Positions 32,876 to 42,014 of a stretch of DNA of 60,213 nt are shown one piece after another. A program made the position numbers and the translations under genes. The stretch is taken from contig DAMCZI010000031.1 of assembly GCA_032095175.1 (NCBI GenBank), positions 1 to 60,213 of the forward strand, given 5' to 3'. The stretch's first letter is position 1. The number at the start of each line of letters is the position of its first letter. The notes below the pieces were generated by a model. That model saw only the letters and a program-made list of their open reading frames with translations, was not told where the DNA came from and searched no databases. Source of the DNA: DAMCZI01 sp032095175. GTDB taxonomy: Bacteria; Bacillota; Clostridia; Clostridiales; Caloramatoraceae.

Positions 32876-34741
32876 TCAATTATTTTCTTTTGCAAAAAAT
32901 TCATATACTGCCTTTGCAGCCCTTTCATTCATTCCATCAACCCTCTTTAAATCATCTATAGAAGCCTTTTTTATATCACCTATGCTTCCAAAATGATTTA
33001 AAAGAGCAAGCCTTCTTTTCTTTCCTATTCCATTTATACCATCTAAAACTGACAAGGTACTACCCTTAGACCTCAAGCTTCTATGATATTCAATTGCAAA
33101 TCTGTGGGCTTCATCCTGTATTCTAGTAATGAGTTTAAAGGATGCTGAATCCTTATACATTATAACCTCATTCCCATTATATATTAATCCTCTTGTTCTA
33201 TGTCTGTCATCCTTGACCATTCCACAGGTTGGTATATCAACTCCAAGCTCCTCCATAACCCTTTTTGCAGATGAAACCTGACCTTCTCCACCATCTATAA
33301 GCACAATGTCCGGCATTACAGAGAACTTACCCTCGCTAGATTGATTATTTCCATTTTTCTCGATTTCCATAAGTCCTCTTTTAAATCTTCTTCCTATTAC
33401 CTCAGCCATGCTGGCGTAATCATTTGGTCCCTCAACTGTTTTTATTTTAAACCTTCTGTAGTCCCTGTTTTTAGGCTTTCCTCCCTCGAAAACAACCATT
33501 GAAGCAACAGGATTTGTACCCTGTATATTGGATATATCATATGCCTCTATCCTGTATGGCAGTTCATCAAGGTCTAGTATTGCCTGGAGTTCTTCAAGGG
33601 ACACCTCGGTCATTTCTCTCTCCCTATCAAGCTTATATTTCATTTGCTCTAAGGCTGCCTCAGCATTTTTTCTTGCCAATTCAACAAGCTGATTTTTTTC
33701 CCCTCTTTGAGGGATTTTTATATGAACCTTGCTTCCTCTTTTTCCTGATAGATATGATTCTATTATATTTATTTCAGGTATTTCATTTTGGAGTATAAGC
33801 TCCTTTGGAACATATTCCTTGTCTGAGTAGAACTGTGTTATAAATTGAGAAAGCATTTCTCCATCATTTTCCTCAGCATCATCGAAGTAATAGTTTTCCC
33901 TTCCTAAAAGCTTTCCTCCCCTTATGAAAAACACCTCTATACATGTTCCGTGCTCTCCATGAGCAAAGGCTACAACATCCTCATCTGAAAGTGCCGAGGA
34001 TATTATCTTCTGTTTTTCCTGTATCTTCTTTATTGAATTTATTTGATCTCTCAGCTCCGCTGCTCTTTCAAAATTTAAATTCAATGCAGCTTCCTGCATT
34101 CTTTTTTTCAATTCATCAAGAAGTTCATCGTGCTTTCCAGAAAGAAGCATAATAACATCCTTTATCAAAACCATGTAGTCTTCCTTGCTTATATTCCCCT
34201 GGCAGGGTGCAAGGCATCTCTTTATGTGATAATTAAGGCATGGTCTATCAACTACCCTGCCATATTCTAAGCTTTTATTACAGCTTCTTATTGGATACAT
34301 CTTTTTAATAACCTGAATTGTATCCCTTACTGCATAGGCATCTGAATATGGTCCAAAGTATTTTGCTCCATCCTTAAAAACCTTTCTTACCACCATAACC
34401 CTTGGATATTCCTCATTTATAGTCACCTTAATATATGGGTAGTGCTTATCATCCTTTAGCCTTATATTATACCTTGGTTTATGCTTTTTGATAAGGTTGC
34501 ACTCAAGTATAAGGGCTTCAAGCTCAGAATCTGTAAGGATATATTCAAATTCGGCAATATGCTTCACCATTGTAATTACCTTTGGTGAATGATTCCTTGA
34601 GTTCTGGAAATACTGCCTTACCCTGTTTTTCAACGAAATAGCTTTCCCTATATATATTATTTCTCCATCTGAATTCTTCATTATATAAACTCCCGGATGA
34701 TCCGGAAGATTTTTTAAAGCCTCTTCAAAGTCAAACATCAA
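32876..34741 (-). CDS. uvrC: Excinuclease ABC subunit C
   Basis: This 621-residue protein makes the dual incisions of nucleotide excision repair together with UvrB. It shows GIY-YIG (GVYIMKNSDGEIIYIGKA, about 19), the cysteine cluster region (RPCLNYHIKRCLAPC), a UvrB-interaction UVR helix (LNFERAAELRDQINSIKKI, about 205), the RNase H-like C-nuclease (IEAYDISNIQG, VLIDGGEGQVSSA) and C-terminal helix-hairpin-helices (LDGINGIGKKRRLALLNHFG). Length is normal. ATGATG start with AGGTGA upstream. uvrA and uvrB are 9-14 kb away. Confidence 0.96.
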   Translation of the reverse strand: MMFDFEEALKNLPDHPGVYIMKNSDGEIIYIGKAISLKNRVRQYFQNSRNHSPKVITMVKHIAEFEYILTDSELEALILECNLIKKHKPRYNIRLKDDKHYPYIKVTINEEYPRVMVVRKVFKDGAKYFGPYSDAYAVRDTIQVIKKMYPIRSCNKSLEYGRVVDRPCLNYHIKRCLAPCQGNISKEDYMVLIKDVIMLLSGKHDELLDELKKRMQEAALNLNFERAAELRDQINSIKKIQEKQKIISSALSDEDVVAFAHGEHGTCIEVFFIRGGKLLGRENYYFDDAEENDGEMLSQFITQFYSDKEYVPKELILQNEIPEINIIESYLSGKRGSKVHIKIPQRGEKNQLVELARKNAEAALEQMKYKLDREREMTEVSLEELQAILDLDELPYRIEAYDISNIQGTNPVASMVVFEGGKPKNRDYRRFKIKTVEGPNDYASMAEVIGRRFKRGLMEIEKNGNNQSSEGKFSVMPDIVLIDGGEGQVSSAKRVMEELGVDIPTCGMVKDDRHRTRGLIYNGNEVIMYKDSASFKLITRIQDEAHRFAIEYHRSLRSKGSTLSVLDGINGIGKKRRLALLNHFGSIGDIKKASIDDLKRVDGMNERAAKAVYEFFAKENN

Positions 34742-34751
34742 ATCACCTCAC

Positions 34752-34867
34752 TATATATATCGCATAAATGATTTTACATTTTTAAAAATCATTTATGCGA
34801 TATATTTTCCGAAATTCATATAACGCAATAAATACCTTAATATAAAATCTTTATTGCGTTATATATA
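34752..34867 (+). repeat. Dual-hairpin repeat family A, copy 6
   Basis: First stem TATCGCATAAATGATTTT with AAAATCATTTATGCGATA; linker TATTTTCCGAAATTCATAT; second stem ATAACGCAATAAA with TTTATTGCGTTAT. The cleanest copy, bounded by TATATA. Confidence 0.85.
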
Positions 34868-34868
34868 G

Positions 34869-34956
34869 ATAACAAGCACTTGATTTATAAGTTATTTATG
34901 TTAATCCATCTTTTAATGCTTTTTTCAAATAACTCATAACACAAGTGCCTGTCAAC
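34869..34956. repeat. Palindromic repeat family C, copy 2
   Basis: ATAACAAGCACTTGATTTAT and AAGTTATTTATG face CAAATAACTCATAACACAAG and TGCCTGTCAAC. It directly abuts family A copy 6. Confidence 0.75.
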
Positions 34957-34963
34957 TTTTCAC

Positions 34964-36403
34964 CTATTTCATATAGGCTTTCATTACCTCTTTAGCAATC
35001 TGGGCAGCTCTTCCTCCACCCTTGCCGCCGTTTTCAACAATTACTGCAACAGCTATTTCCTTGTTCTCCGAAGAAGCAAAGGATACAAACCATGAATGTG
35101 GCTTATCGCTCTCAGGGTGCTCTGCACTTCCTGTTTTGCCACCTACAGTTATACCTGGTATCCTTGCGCTTTTTCCTGTACCACTTTTTACAACCTCAAC
35201 CATGTATTTTTTAATCTCATCAGCAGTTGCTTTATCAACAGCTTCTGTAAGCTTCTGTGGAGAAGTTTTTGTTACAGAAACACCATATCTGTCCTTTACT
35301 TCCTTTACTATATATGGCTTCATCATGACTCCATCGTTCACAATTGCTGATGCAACAAGTGCCATATGAAGTGGATTGCTGGATACCCCATGCTGTCCTA
35401 TGGAATCCTGCGCCACAAGTGCGGGATATTTTTTATTATCTATCTTAACCTGACCGCTTCTTATATTTAAAGTATCATATTTATCAGCAGATTTTATCTT
35501 CTCATTAAACATAAATGCCTCAGCCGTTTTTTTAAGGTTGTCATAACCAAGGCTTATGCCAAGCTTTCCAAAGGCATAGTTACAGGAAACCCTAAATGCA
35601 CCTTCAAGCTTTAACTTTCCATGAGCCTTATTCCCCTGGCAGCTTAGGACATAGTCTCCGAAACTCAATTTTCCTGTACAGTTATATACTTCTTTTTTAA
35701 GTTCAGGTTTGTTTTCTAAAACTGCTGCGGTTGTTATTATTTTAAAAACAGAACCTGGAGGGTAATACCCCTGGGATGCTCTGTTTATAAAAGGTCTTCC
35801 TGTATCATTTTTTAAGCTGTCAAAATCATTTTCTATAGTCTCAGGATCATATGATGGTTTTGAAACAAGAGCAATAACCTCTCCTGTTTTTGGGTTTATG
35901 GCTGCCACCGCACCCTGATCATTTCCCAGACCTTTAAAGGCTGCCATCTGTGCATTTTTATCTATTGTAAGATATACATTATGACCCTTTTTTTCATCCT
36001 TATTGATATTTTCCTTTAATCCTCTAAAAAACACTCCAAGGATATCATCATTGGCACCTCCCTGAAGCATGTCATTGTAAACAAGCTCAATACCAGTTTT
36101 CCCATATACATAGCTGCTATATCCAATTACATGGGCAAAGGCCTCTCCATTGTTATATACCCTTTTTTGCTTTCCATCCTTTTCTCTCTTACTGTATGCA
36201 ATTGGATTTCCGCTGCTGTCTAGAATTTCTCCTCTAAGCACTTTATTTTCCTCAGCTCTTATTCTTGGATTTGTAACATCTCGTACAATTTTATCAGATT
36301 TTGTAACGTTAAAATATGTTATATATGCTATTATCCCAAGAAAGCATATCGTAAAAAAGGCGATAAGTCCTTTAACATTTCCTATAAGCTTTTTTGTATT
36401 CAT
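34964..36403 (-). CDS. Class B penicillin-binding protein (peptidoglycan transpeptidase)
   Basis: This 479-residue protein has one N-terminal membrane anchor (about 12-32), a short dimerisation/linker domain and a transpeptidase domain with all three motifs: SVFK (PPGSVFKIITTAAVLE, about 218), SCN (about 275) and KTG (GGKTGSAEHPESDKPHSW, about 422). It cross-links peptidoglycan at the outer membrane face, working with a SEDS polymerase. The gene overlaps the end of the ftsW-like gene (ATGA). Its closest functional type is PbpA/FtsI of the actinobacterial-clostridial FHA-FtsW-PbpA cluster; elongation versus septation use is not decided by sequence. Confidence 0.92.
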   Translation of the reverse strand: MNTKKLIGNVKGLIAFFTICFLGIIAYITYFNVTKSDKIVRDVTNPRIRAEENKVLRGEILDSSGNPIAYSKREKDGKQKRVYNNGEAFAHVIGYSSYVYGKTGIELVYNDMLQGGANDDILGVFFRGLKENINKDEKKGHNVYLTIDKNAQMAAFKGLGNDQGAVAAINPKTGEVIALVSKPSYDPETIENDFDSLKNDTGRPFINRASQGYYPPGSVFKIITTAAVLENKPELKKEVYNCTGKLSFGDYVLSCQGNKAHGKLKLEGAFRVSCNYAFGKLGISLGYDNLKKTAEAFMFNEKIKSADKYDTLNIRSGQVKIDNKKYPALVAQDSIGQHGVSSNPLHMALVASAIVNDGVMMKPYIVKEVKDRYGVSVTKTSPQKLTEAVDKATADEIKKYMVEVVKSGTGKSARIPGITVGGKTGSAEHPESDKPHSWFVSFASSENKEIAVAVIVENGGKGGGRAAQIAKEVMKAYMK

Positions 36404-37605
36404 ACTCTTCTCCTTCCCGATTCAGATATTTTTTGAAGCACACCAAGGGAAGCAAAATTTAAAAGCATTGAAGTTCCCCCATAGCTTACAAAGGGAAGAG
36501 TTATTCCTGTCAGTGGTATCATCTTTGTAACGCCGCCTATTATAACAAATACCTGAAAGGCAATCATACTTGATATTCCAACTGCCACAAGCATTGAAAA
36601 GGTATCTCTTGCATAAAGGGCAGTTCTAAGTCCCCTATATACAAGTATTAGATAGAGAAGTATGAGAGCTATTCCACCGAGAAGCCCCATCTCCTCACAT
36701 ATAGCAGCAAATATGAAGTCATTATGAACTTCAGGTATCATATATGGATGTCCAAGACCTATTCCTGTTCCAAACAATCCTCCGGTTGCTATTGCAATTA
36801 AGGATTGGCACACCTGAAATCCTTTACCAGTTTTATATTTCCATGGATCTAACCATATATCTATTCTCGTTCTTACATGTGAAAAAGCAAAATAGCTTAC
36901 TGTGCCAAAAGCAAAAAAGGATGATGTACCAAGAAGTATATAAATTATATTGGAAGTTCCAATATAAAGCATTGTTATAAATATTCCAAAGAATATCAAT
37001 GCTGCTCCAAGGTCTTTTTCCAGTACAAGCAGTCCTCCTGCAATAAATACAGGTATGGCTATTTTTACAACATCCTTAAAATCTTCAATTTTTCTTATTG
37101 CACAGGATAGATACAGAATCAAAAACAGCTTTGCTATTTCTGATGGCTGCATTCCAAAGCCTCCAACCCTTATCCAGTTCTTTGAACCCTTAATCTCACT
37201 TCCAAATAACAGTGGCAGTAATAGCAAGCCGATGCAAAATATCATATACAAATATTTTAACCTGTCGAGTTTTTTTATATTTGGAAGAAACACAACACAA
37301 AAGATATATACACCCATTCCCAGTGTAAACCATGAGAGCTGTTTTATCGCTCTTACTGGATCAATTCTATATATCATAACAAGTCCAAATTCAGCAATTA
37401 GCGAAGTAATTATCAAAAGAAGTTTATCCCCTTCTGGAAAAAACTTTCTTATGATAAAATAGCCATATGCAATTAAAATACAAGAAATAACCCCAAGAAA
37501 TATGGGGCCAAAGTCCATTTTCCCCATTGAAATAAAAAGGGATAAGAACATAAGCATTGTTACTAAATATATTTCCCTTAATATTGATTTTTCTCCTCTA
37601 TGCAT
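36400..37605 (-). CDS. FtsW/RodA/SpoVE family peptidoglycan polymerase
   Basis: This 401-residue SEDS glycosyltransferase has about 10 membrane helices and conserved patches GSKNWIRVGGFGMQPSEIAK (about 150), EKDLGAALIFFGIF (about 197), GIGLGHPYMIPEVHNDFIFA (about 287) and TGITLPFVSYGGTSML (about 371). It polymerises lipid II and is paired with the class B PBP whose start it overlaps. Family-level assignment is firm, but FtsW versus RodA is not. It sits 9 bp after the FHA gene. Confidence 0.93.
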   Translation of the reverse strand: MHRGEKSILREIYLVTMLMFLSLFISMGKMDFGPIFLGVISCILIAYGYFIIRKFFPEGDKLLLIITSLIAEFGLVMIYRIDPVRAIKQLSWFTLGMGVYIFCVVFLPNIKKLDRLKYLYMIFCIGLLLLPLLFGSEIKGSKNWIRVGGFGMQPSEIAKLFLILYLSCAIRKIEDFKDVVKIAIPVFIAGGLLVLEKDLGAALIFFGIFITMLYIGTSNIIYILLGTSSFFAFGTVSYFAFSHVRTRIDIWLDPWKYKTGKGFQVCQSLIAIATGGLFGTGIGLGHPYMIPEVHNDFIFAAICEEMGLLGGIALILLYLILVYRGLRTALYARDTFSMLVAVGISSMIAFQVFVIIGGVTKMIPLTGITLPFVSYGGTSMLLNFASLGVLQKISESGRRRV

Positions 37606-37614
37606 AACATCCCT

Positions 37615-38046
37615 CTATCCTATAACCTTGAAGGTAACCCTTCCTATTTTAAGCAAGTCCCCAATATTTAACTCATGAGAGTTTTTTATCATTTTCCCAT
37701 TTAAAAAGGTACCATTTGTACTCTTCATATCCTGTATGAAAAGCCTGTCTTCCTCAAAAAGCAATCTTGCATGGTGTCCAGATACAAATGGATCATCCAG
37801 TACTATATCATTATCCTTCCTTCTCCCAATCTTTGCATCTCTTCTTAAGGGATACACACTTCCTATGGAAACTGGCAGAGTATCCGGTGAATCCATAACC
37901 TCCAGTGCAAAGCCACCAGGCTCTATAGTTTCCTCCTTAGCATCTGCACCCTTTAAATCCAAGTATATTATTCTTACAATTCTCACAAGTATTATATATA
38001 TTATTATTATTACTAGAAATTTAATTATATAGTTTAAATATTCCAT
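37615..38046 (-). CDS. Membrane-anchored FHA-domain protein
   Basis: This 143-residue protein has one N-terminal membrane helix (about 5-27) and a C-terminal FHA domain (about 65-143: AKIGRRKDNDIVLDDPFVSG, then HHARL, DMKSTNGTFLNGKMI). FHA domains bind phosphothreonine, so it probably recruits the following FtsW/PBP pair to a Ser/Thr-kinase-controlled complex, as in related clusters. No kinase gene is in the window. The ATG at 38046 follows GGTGAGGG; the longer upstream frame is unsupported. Confidence 0.88.
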   Translation of the reverse strand: MEYLNYIIKFLVIIIIYIILVRIVRIIYLDLKGADAKEETIEPGGFALEVMDSPDTLPVSIGSVYPLRRDAKIGRRKDNDIVLDDPFVSGHHARLLFEEDRLFIQDMKSTNGTFLNGKMIKNSHELNIGDLLKIGRVTFKVIG

Positions 38047-38198
38047 ATCCCTCACCCTATTTTCATAATCATAATTTATTATAGCACAAATATGAATAGT
38101 GGACATTATCCTCATTCGTAACAAATTGAGGAAATAACCCTGAATTTATTGTATAATGTGGTTGTAGAAGCACCATGCATTTAAAAAGGGGGTTTATT

Positions 38199-39821
38199 AT
38201 GGACAAGATATTGATAAATGGAATAATTGAAACCATGGACAATAAATACTCAAAAGTTCAGGCTATTGCTATTAAGAATGGGAAAATCGAGGCCGTTGGG
38301 GATAATGAGGAAATACTTAAATTAAAGGATAGGGATGCAGAAATAATTGACCTAAAGGGAAGAATGGTTCTTCCTGGTTTTAATGACAGCCATATGCATC
38401 TTTTAAATTATGGAATAACATTGATGAAGGCTGATCTTGTAGGCTCAAAATCCATTGATGAAATTATTGAAAGGGTAAAAAGTTTTGCTGAAAGGAAAAC
38501 TTTAAAATCTGGAGACTGGATTCTTGGAAGAGGTTGGAATCACGATTATTTTGACAAAAAGAGATTCCCAACAAGATATGACCTTGACAGGATATCAACA
38601 ACTTATCCAATTTGTATAACCAGAGCTTGTGGACATGTATCTATTGTTAACAGTAAAGCCTTAGAGATTGCAGGTATTACAAAAGATACTCCTTTAGTTG
38701 AAGGCGGGCATTTCGATAGGGATGAATATGGAGAACCCTTGGGAATATTCAGAGAAAATGCCCTTAGCCTGATATATGATATACTTCCAAAACCTGATAT
38801 AAACCAATTGAAAAGTATGATTTTAGAGGCTTCTAAAAGAGCACTTTCAGAGGGAATAACATCAATACAAACTGATGACCTTGAAGCTATAACAGATTAT
38901 GATTTTGAAAATGTTATTAAAGCTTATAGAGAACTTGAATCTGAGGGAAAACTTCTAGTTAGAATAAATCAGCAATGTCTGCTGCCAAGCATAAAGAAAC
39001 TAAATAGATTTTTAAATATAGGATATAGAACAGGACAAGGAAGTGATCTATTTAAAATAGGGCCACTTAAGCTTCTTGTTGATGGTTCACTTGGAGCAAG
39101 AACAGCTCTTATGTGTAACCCTTATGCAGATGATCCATCAACCTCAGGAATAAAGGTTTACACCCAGGAGGAGCTTGATAATCTTGTAATTACTGCTCAT
39201 AATGCAGGAATGCAGGTCGCAATACACTGTATTGGAGACAAGGCTATGTATATGGCATTTGAAAGCTTTGAAAAGGCACAGAAACAAAATCCAAGGGATG
39301 ATGCAAGGCATTCAATAGTCCACTGTCAGATTACAGATGAAACTCTACTGGATAAATTTAAAGAGCTGAAGGTTATAGCTCATATTCAGCCAATATTCCT
39401 TGATTATGACCTTCATATCGTTGAAGATAGAATAGGAAAAGAAAGAGCTAAAACTACATACAGCTGGAAGAGTATGCTGGATAAAGGTGTGCATATTGCA
39501 TGCGGCTCAGATTGCCCAGTTGAGTATTTCAGAGTTTTAAATGGAATATACTGTGCAGTAACAAGAAAGGACTTAAAGGGATATCCTGAAACCGGCTGGC
39601 TAAAAGAACAGAGGCTAACTGTACATGAAGCAATTCAAGGATTTACTCTCGGAGGAGCCTATACTTCCTTTGAAGAGAACATAAAGGGTTCCATAACGCC
39701 AGGAAAATTAGCAGATTTGGTGATTCTGTCAGATAACATCTATGAGATAAGTAATGACAAAATAAAGGATGTTAAAGTTGAAATGACATTCCTTGGTGGA
39801 GAAGTCGTATATAAAGCATAA
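38199..39821 (+). CDS. Amidohydrolase, YtcJ-like
   Basis: This 540-residue protein belongs to the amidohydrolase 3 (metal-dependent hydrolase) superfamily. Motifs: LPGFNDSHMHLLNYG (metal ligands, about 60), LVDGSLGARTALM (about 300), VAIHCIGDKA (about 343), IVHCQI (about 377) and CGSDCPVE (about 445). Such enzymes cleave amide or ester bonds in the cytoplasm; the substrate is unknown. The start at 38199 follows AAAAAGGGGG. It is transcribed alone from the plus strand, divergent from the FHA operon and closed by a terminator. Confidence 0.88.
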   Translation: MDKILINGIIETMDNKYSKVQAIAIKNGKIEAVGDNEEILKLKDRDAEIIDLKGRMVLPGFNDSHMHLLNYGITLMKADLVGSKSIDEIIERVKSFAERKTLKSGDWILGRGWNHDYFDKKRFPTRYDLDRISTTYPICITRACGHVSIVNSKALEIAGITKDTPLVEGGHFDRDEYGEPLGIFRENALSLIYDILPKPDINQLKSMILEASKRALSEGITSIQTDDLEAITDYDFENVIKAYRELESEGKLLVRINQQCLLPSIKKLNRFLNIGYRTGQGSDLFKIGPLKLLVDGSLGARTALMCNPYADDPSTSGIKVYTQEELDNLVITAHNAGMQVAIHCIGDKAMYMAFESFEKAQKQNPRDDARHSIVHCQITDETLLDKFKELKVIAHIQPIFLDYDLHIVEDRIGKERAKTTYSWKSMLDKGVHIACGSDCPVEYFRVLNGIYCAVTRKDLKGYPETGWLKEQRLTVHEAIQGFTLGGAYTSFEENIKGSITPGKLADLVILSDNIYEISNDKIKDVKVEMTFLGGEVVYKA

Positions 39822-39852
39822 GCATATTTAACATGCATATAAGCCTAATAAT

Positions 39853-39897
39853 AAGAGCATGGACAATATCTAACATGATACTCCATGCTCTTTTATG
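39853..39897 (+). terminator. Terminator of the amidohydrolase gene
   Basis: AAGAGCATGGA (39853-39863) pairs with TCCATGCTCTT (39882-39892), followed by TTAT. The flanks (ATGCATAT, then TTAGGCGTATTAA at 39909) suggest an overlap with a family D-like end. Confidence 0.78.
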
Positions 39898-39924
39898 CAT
39901 ATTAGCATTAGGCGTATTAACAAC

Positions 39925-40650
39925 TTATCCTTCTGTATAATACTTTCCTTCCTTTATGTATCTTATAATCTCAACATACTTTTCTGTAAGAAGCTCAAAT
40001 ATCTTCTCTCCTTTTTCCCTTGATGCAAGTGTTGCATCTCCTGAAAGAGCATTTTCATAGATTATTCTACCTCTATCCTTGAAGTTTATCTTTAAAAATG
40101 GCTTTTTGTTATTTTTGATTGCCTTATCCATTTGAACAAGCTTTTCATTGTAATAGAGAACTGCTGAGGTTTCATCCTCACCTGCATGTCCCTGGCCTTC
40201 TGTTATGGTTAATATCTCCTTGGAAAAATCAAGCCACCAGTTGCTTATCATTACATCCATTCCAAGCTCTACAAGCTTTTGGGATGCAAGGCTTAGTGCT
40301 GTAAAGTTTCCACCATGGCCATTTAAGAATATAAGCTTTTTAAGACCATTGTTATAAAGAGCCTTTCCTACATGATATGCATAATCTGCAAGTACTTCTG
40401 ATGGAACACTTATTGTCCCAGGATAGAAGGAAAGGTCAAAGGATTGTCCATATGGTATTTCTGGAGCAATCCATATTTCATCACCTATTCTTTTCTCAAG
40501 CATTTCACAAAACAATCTTGGTGAAAATATATCTGTTCCAAGTGGAAGGTGGTGTCCATGGGCTTCAACCATACCAACAGGAACTATTACTATGTTGGAT
40601 TTTAAAAGGTTCCTTTTAAAATCATCGGATGTGTAATTAATCATGTACAT
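39925..40650 (-). CDS. Creatininase-family amidohydrolase
   Basis: This 241-residue protein shows the family metal site in PVGMVEAHGHHLPLGTD (about 24-40), LNGHGGNFTA (about 113) and GHAGEDETSAVLYY (about 155). Relatives include creatinine amidohydrolase, FAPy deformylase and MftE peptide hydrolase. No mycofactocin or purine genes are nearby, so the substrate is open. It ends convergently with the amidohydrolase gene and precedes nothing co-directional until 28 bp downstream of the YdcF-like gene, with which it may form an operon. Confidence 0.87.
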   Translation of the reverse strand: MYMINYTSDDFKRNLLKSNIVIVPVGMVEAHGHHLPLGTDIFSPRLFCEMLEKRIGDEIWIAPEIPYGQSFDLSFYPGTISVPSEVLADYAYHVGKALYNNGLKKLIFLNGHGGNFTALSLASQKLVELGMDVMISNWWLDFSKEILTITEGQGHAGEDETSAVLYYNEKLVQMDKAIKNNKKPFLKINFKDRGRIIYENALSGDATLASREKGEKIFELLTEKYVEIIRYIKEGKYYTEG

Positions 40651-40678
40651 ATCTACTCCCCCTTTAAGTTGTGTGTTT

Positions 40679-41260
40679 TTATCTTCCCAATAAATAAAGT
40701 CTTATTAATGCTGGAATCTCCCTTATAAACCCTGTGATTTCAGATGAAGGGTATTTTGAAACATATACCCCTGAAAAACTAGCATCTACTATTCCATTTT
40801 TTCTTGCCATAACCGATGCTCTCTTAAGATGATATTTATTTGATACTATTATAGCATTTTTAAATCCCTTGGAATCCATTAAAACCTTCGAAAATCCCAA
40901 ATTTTCCATTGTTGAAAGGGATTTATCCTCCATAATTATTTTATTTTTATCTATTCCTTTAGTCACAAGATAGATTTTCATAGCTTCAGCCTCAGAAATT
41001 TCTTCTCCAGTTCCCTTACCACCTGAAACTATTATGTAATTTGAATATCCTTCCTTAAATAACCTTATACCTTCATCAAGCCTTGCAGCAAGGAACGGAC
41101 TTGGAGCAATTCCCTTTACCTGGCATCCAAGCACTATAATGCAGTCAGATTTCTCAGGTTTTGCAAAAAATCCAAAGCTACCAATAATAGTCCCAAATAT
41201 TATGCATATTCCCAAGCCAATAAACACACAAAATTTGACTATCTTCCAAATTACTTTCAT
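40679..41260 (-). CDS. YdcF/SanA-like DUF218 membrane protein
   Basis: This 193-residue protein has one N-terminal membrane helix (about 8-30) and a DUF218 domain: DCIIVLGCQVKGIAPSPFLA (about 39), IIVSGGKGTGEEISEAEAM (about 76), then KNAIIVSNKYHLKRA (about 136). Family members affect envelope integrity, and the mechanism is unknown. It probably faces the outside. It lies 18 bp after the phosphatase gene. Confidence 0.88.
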   Translation of the reverse strand: MKVIWKIVKFCVFIGLGICIIFGTIIGSFGFFAKPEKSDCIIVLGCQVKGIAPSPFLAARLDEGIRLFKEGYSNYIIVSGGKGTGEEISEAEAMKIYLVTKGIDKNKIIMEDKSLSTMENLGFSKVLMDSKGFKNAIIVSNKYHLKRASVMARKNGIVDASFSGVYVSKYPSSEITGFIREIPALIRLYLLGR

Positions 41261-41278
41261 AGGAAACCCTCCTAATAA

Positions 41279-41812
41279 CTATATTAAATATTCATCATAT
41301 TCACAATTTTTAAGTACATGCTTTAAAAAGTCTGCTTCTGATGAATTATTAAAATATTTATTAATAACTTTTGAAACATATCCATGGGTTACAATAAGTA
41401 CATTATTATTTCTATAGCTGCAGCGTATTGTATTTAATGCATTATATACCCTTTCTTCTACAGCTTCTAAAGTTTCTGCACCTTCAGGTGCGTTCATCTC
41501 CCACATTTGAGGGTATTTATTTTTAGCATCCTCCCTTGTTAGACCTTCATAAACACCTACACATTTTTCAACCAGTTCATCCATCTCTATAACTGGTAAT
41601 TGTAGTTCATTACTTATAATACTTGCTGTTTCCTTTGCTCTTCTTAATGTAGAACAAATGATAATATCTATGGAAGTATTTTTAAATTTTTGCGCTAATA
41701 TTTTTGCTTGTTCATATCCTCTCTCATTTAACCCTATATCTGTTCTACCAGTATATCTTCCTTCCACATTATAATTTGTTTCACCATGTCTTACTACAAT
41801 CAGCTTTCCCAT
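41279..41812 (-). CDS. Histidine phosphatase family protein (phosphoglycerate mutase-like)
   Basis: This 177-residue protein has the catalytic RHGETNYN (residues 8-15), the second phosphate-pocket arginine in STLRRAKETA, the acid/base Glu region EKCVGVYEGLTREDAK and the distal His in VTHGYVS (about 138). It acts as a cytoplasmic phosphatase of the GpmB/CobC/PhoE type with unknown substrate. The ATG at 41812 follows AAGGGGGA. Confidence 0.88.
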   Translation of the reverse strand: MGKLIVVRHGETNYNVEGRYTGRTDIGLNERGYEQAKILAQKFKNTSIDIIICSTLRRAKETASIISNELQLPVIEMDELVEKCVGVYEGLTREDAKNKYPQMWEMNAPEGAETLEAVEERVYNALNTIRCSYRNNNVLIVTHGYVSKVINKYFNNSSEADFLKHVLKNCEYDEYLI

Positions 41813-41857
41813 AATATCCCCCTTTAAAATCATACTTGTATATTTTCACACGTATAC

Positions 41858-42013
41858 TCAAGCAATTATCATGTCAGATAAAGAATTAAGTTTTGCACCA
41901 AGGCTGCTTATTCTACCTGTCTTTCTTGCGATAAACCCATTCACAATATCACTGAATCCACAAATAATGTATATTCCATAAAAGGTGTCGCTTAAAGGCT
42001 TAGTATAAATCAA
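41858..42013 (-). pseudogene. Fragment of a CDP-alcohol phosphatidyltransferase (PgsA-like)
   Basis: One frame reads KPLSDTFYGIYIICGFSDIV then NGFIARKTGRISSLGAKLNS, LSDMIIA and a stop. This matches the SD..DG..AR....G...D...D signature of the family. Two of the required aspartates are Asn (VNG for xDG, AKLN for xxxD), and only about 50 of about 150-200 residues remain, with no start. It is a decayed remnant between the phosphatase and TraX genes. Confidence 0.7.
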
Positions 42014-42014
42014 A

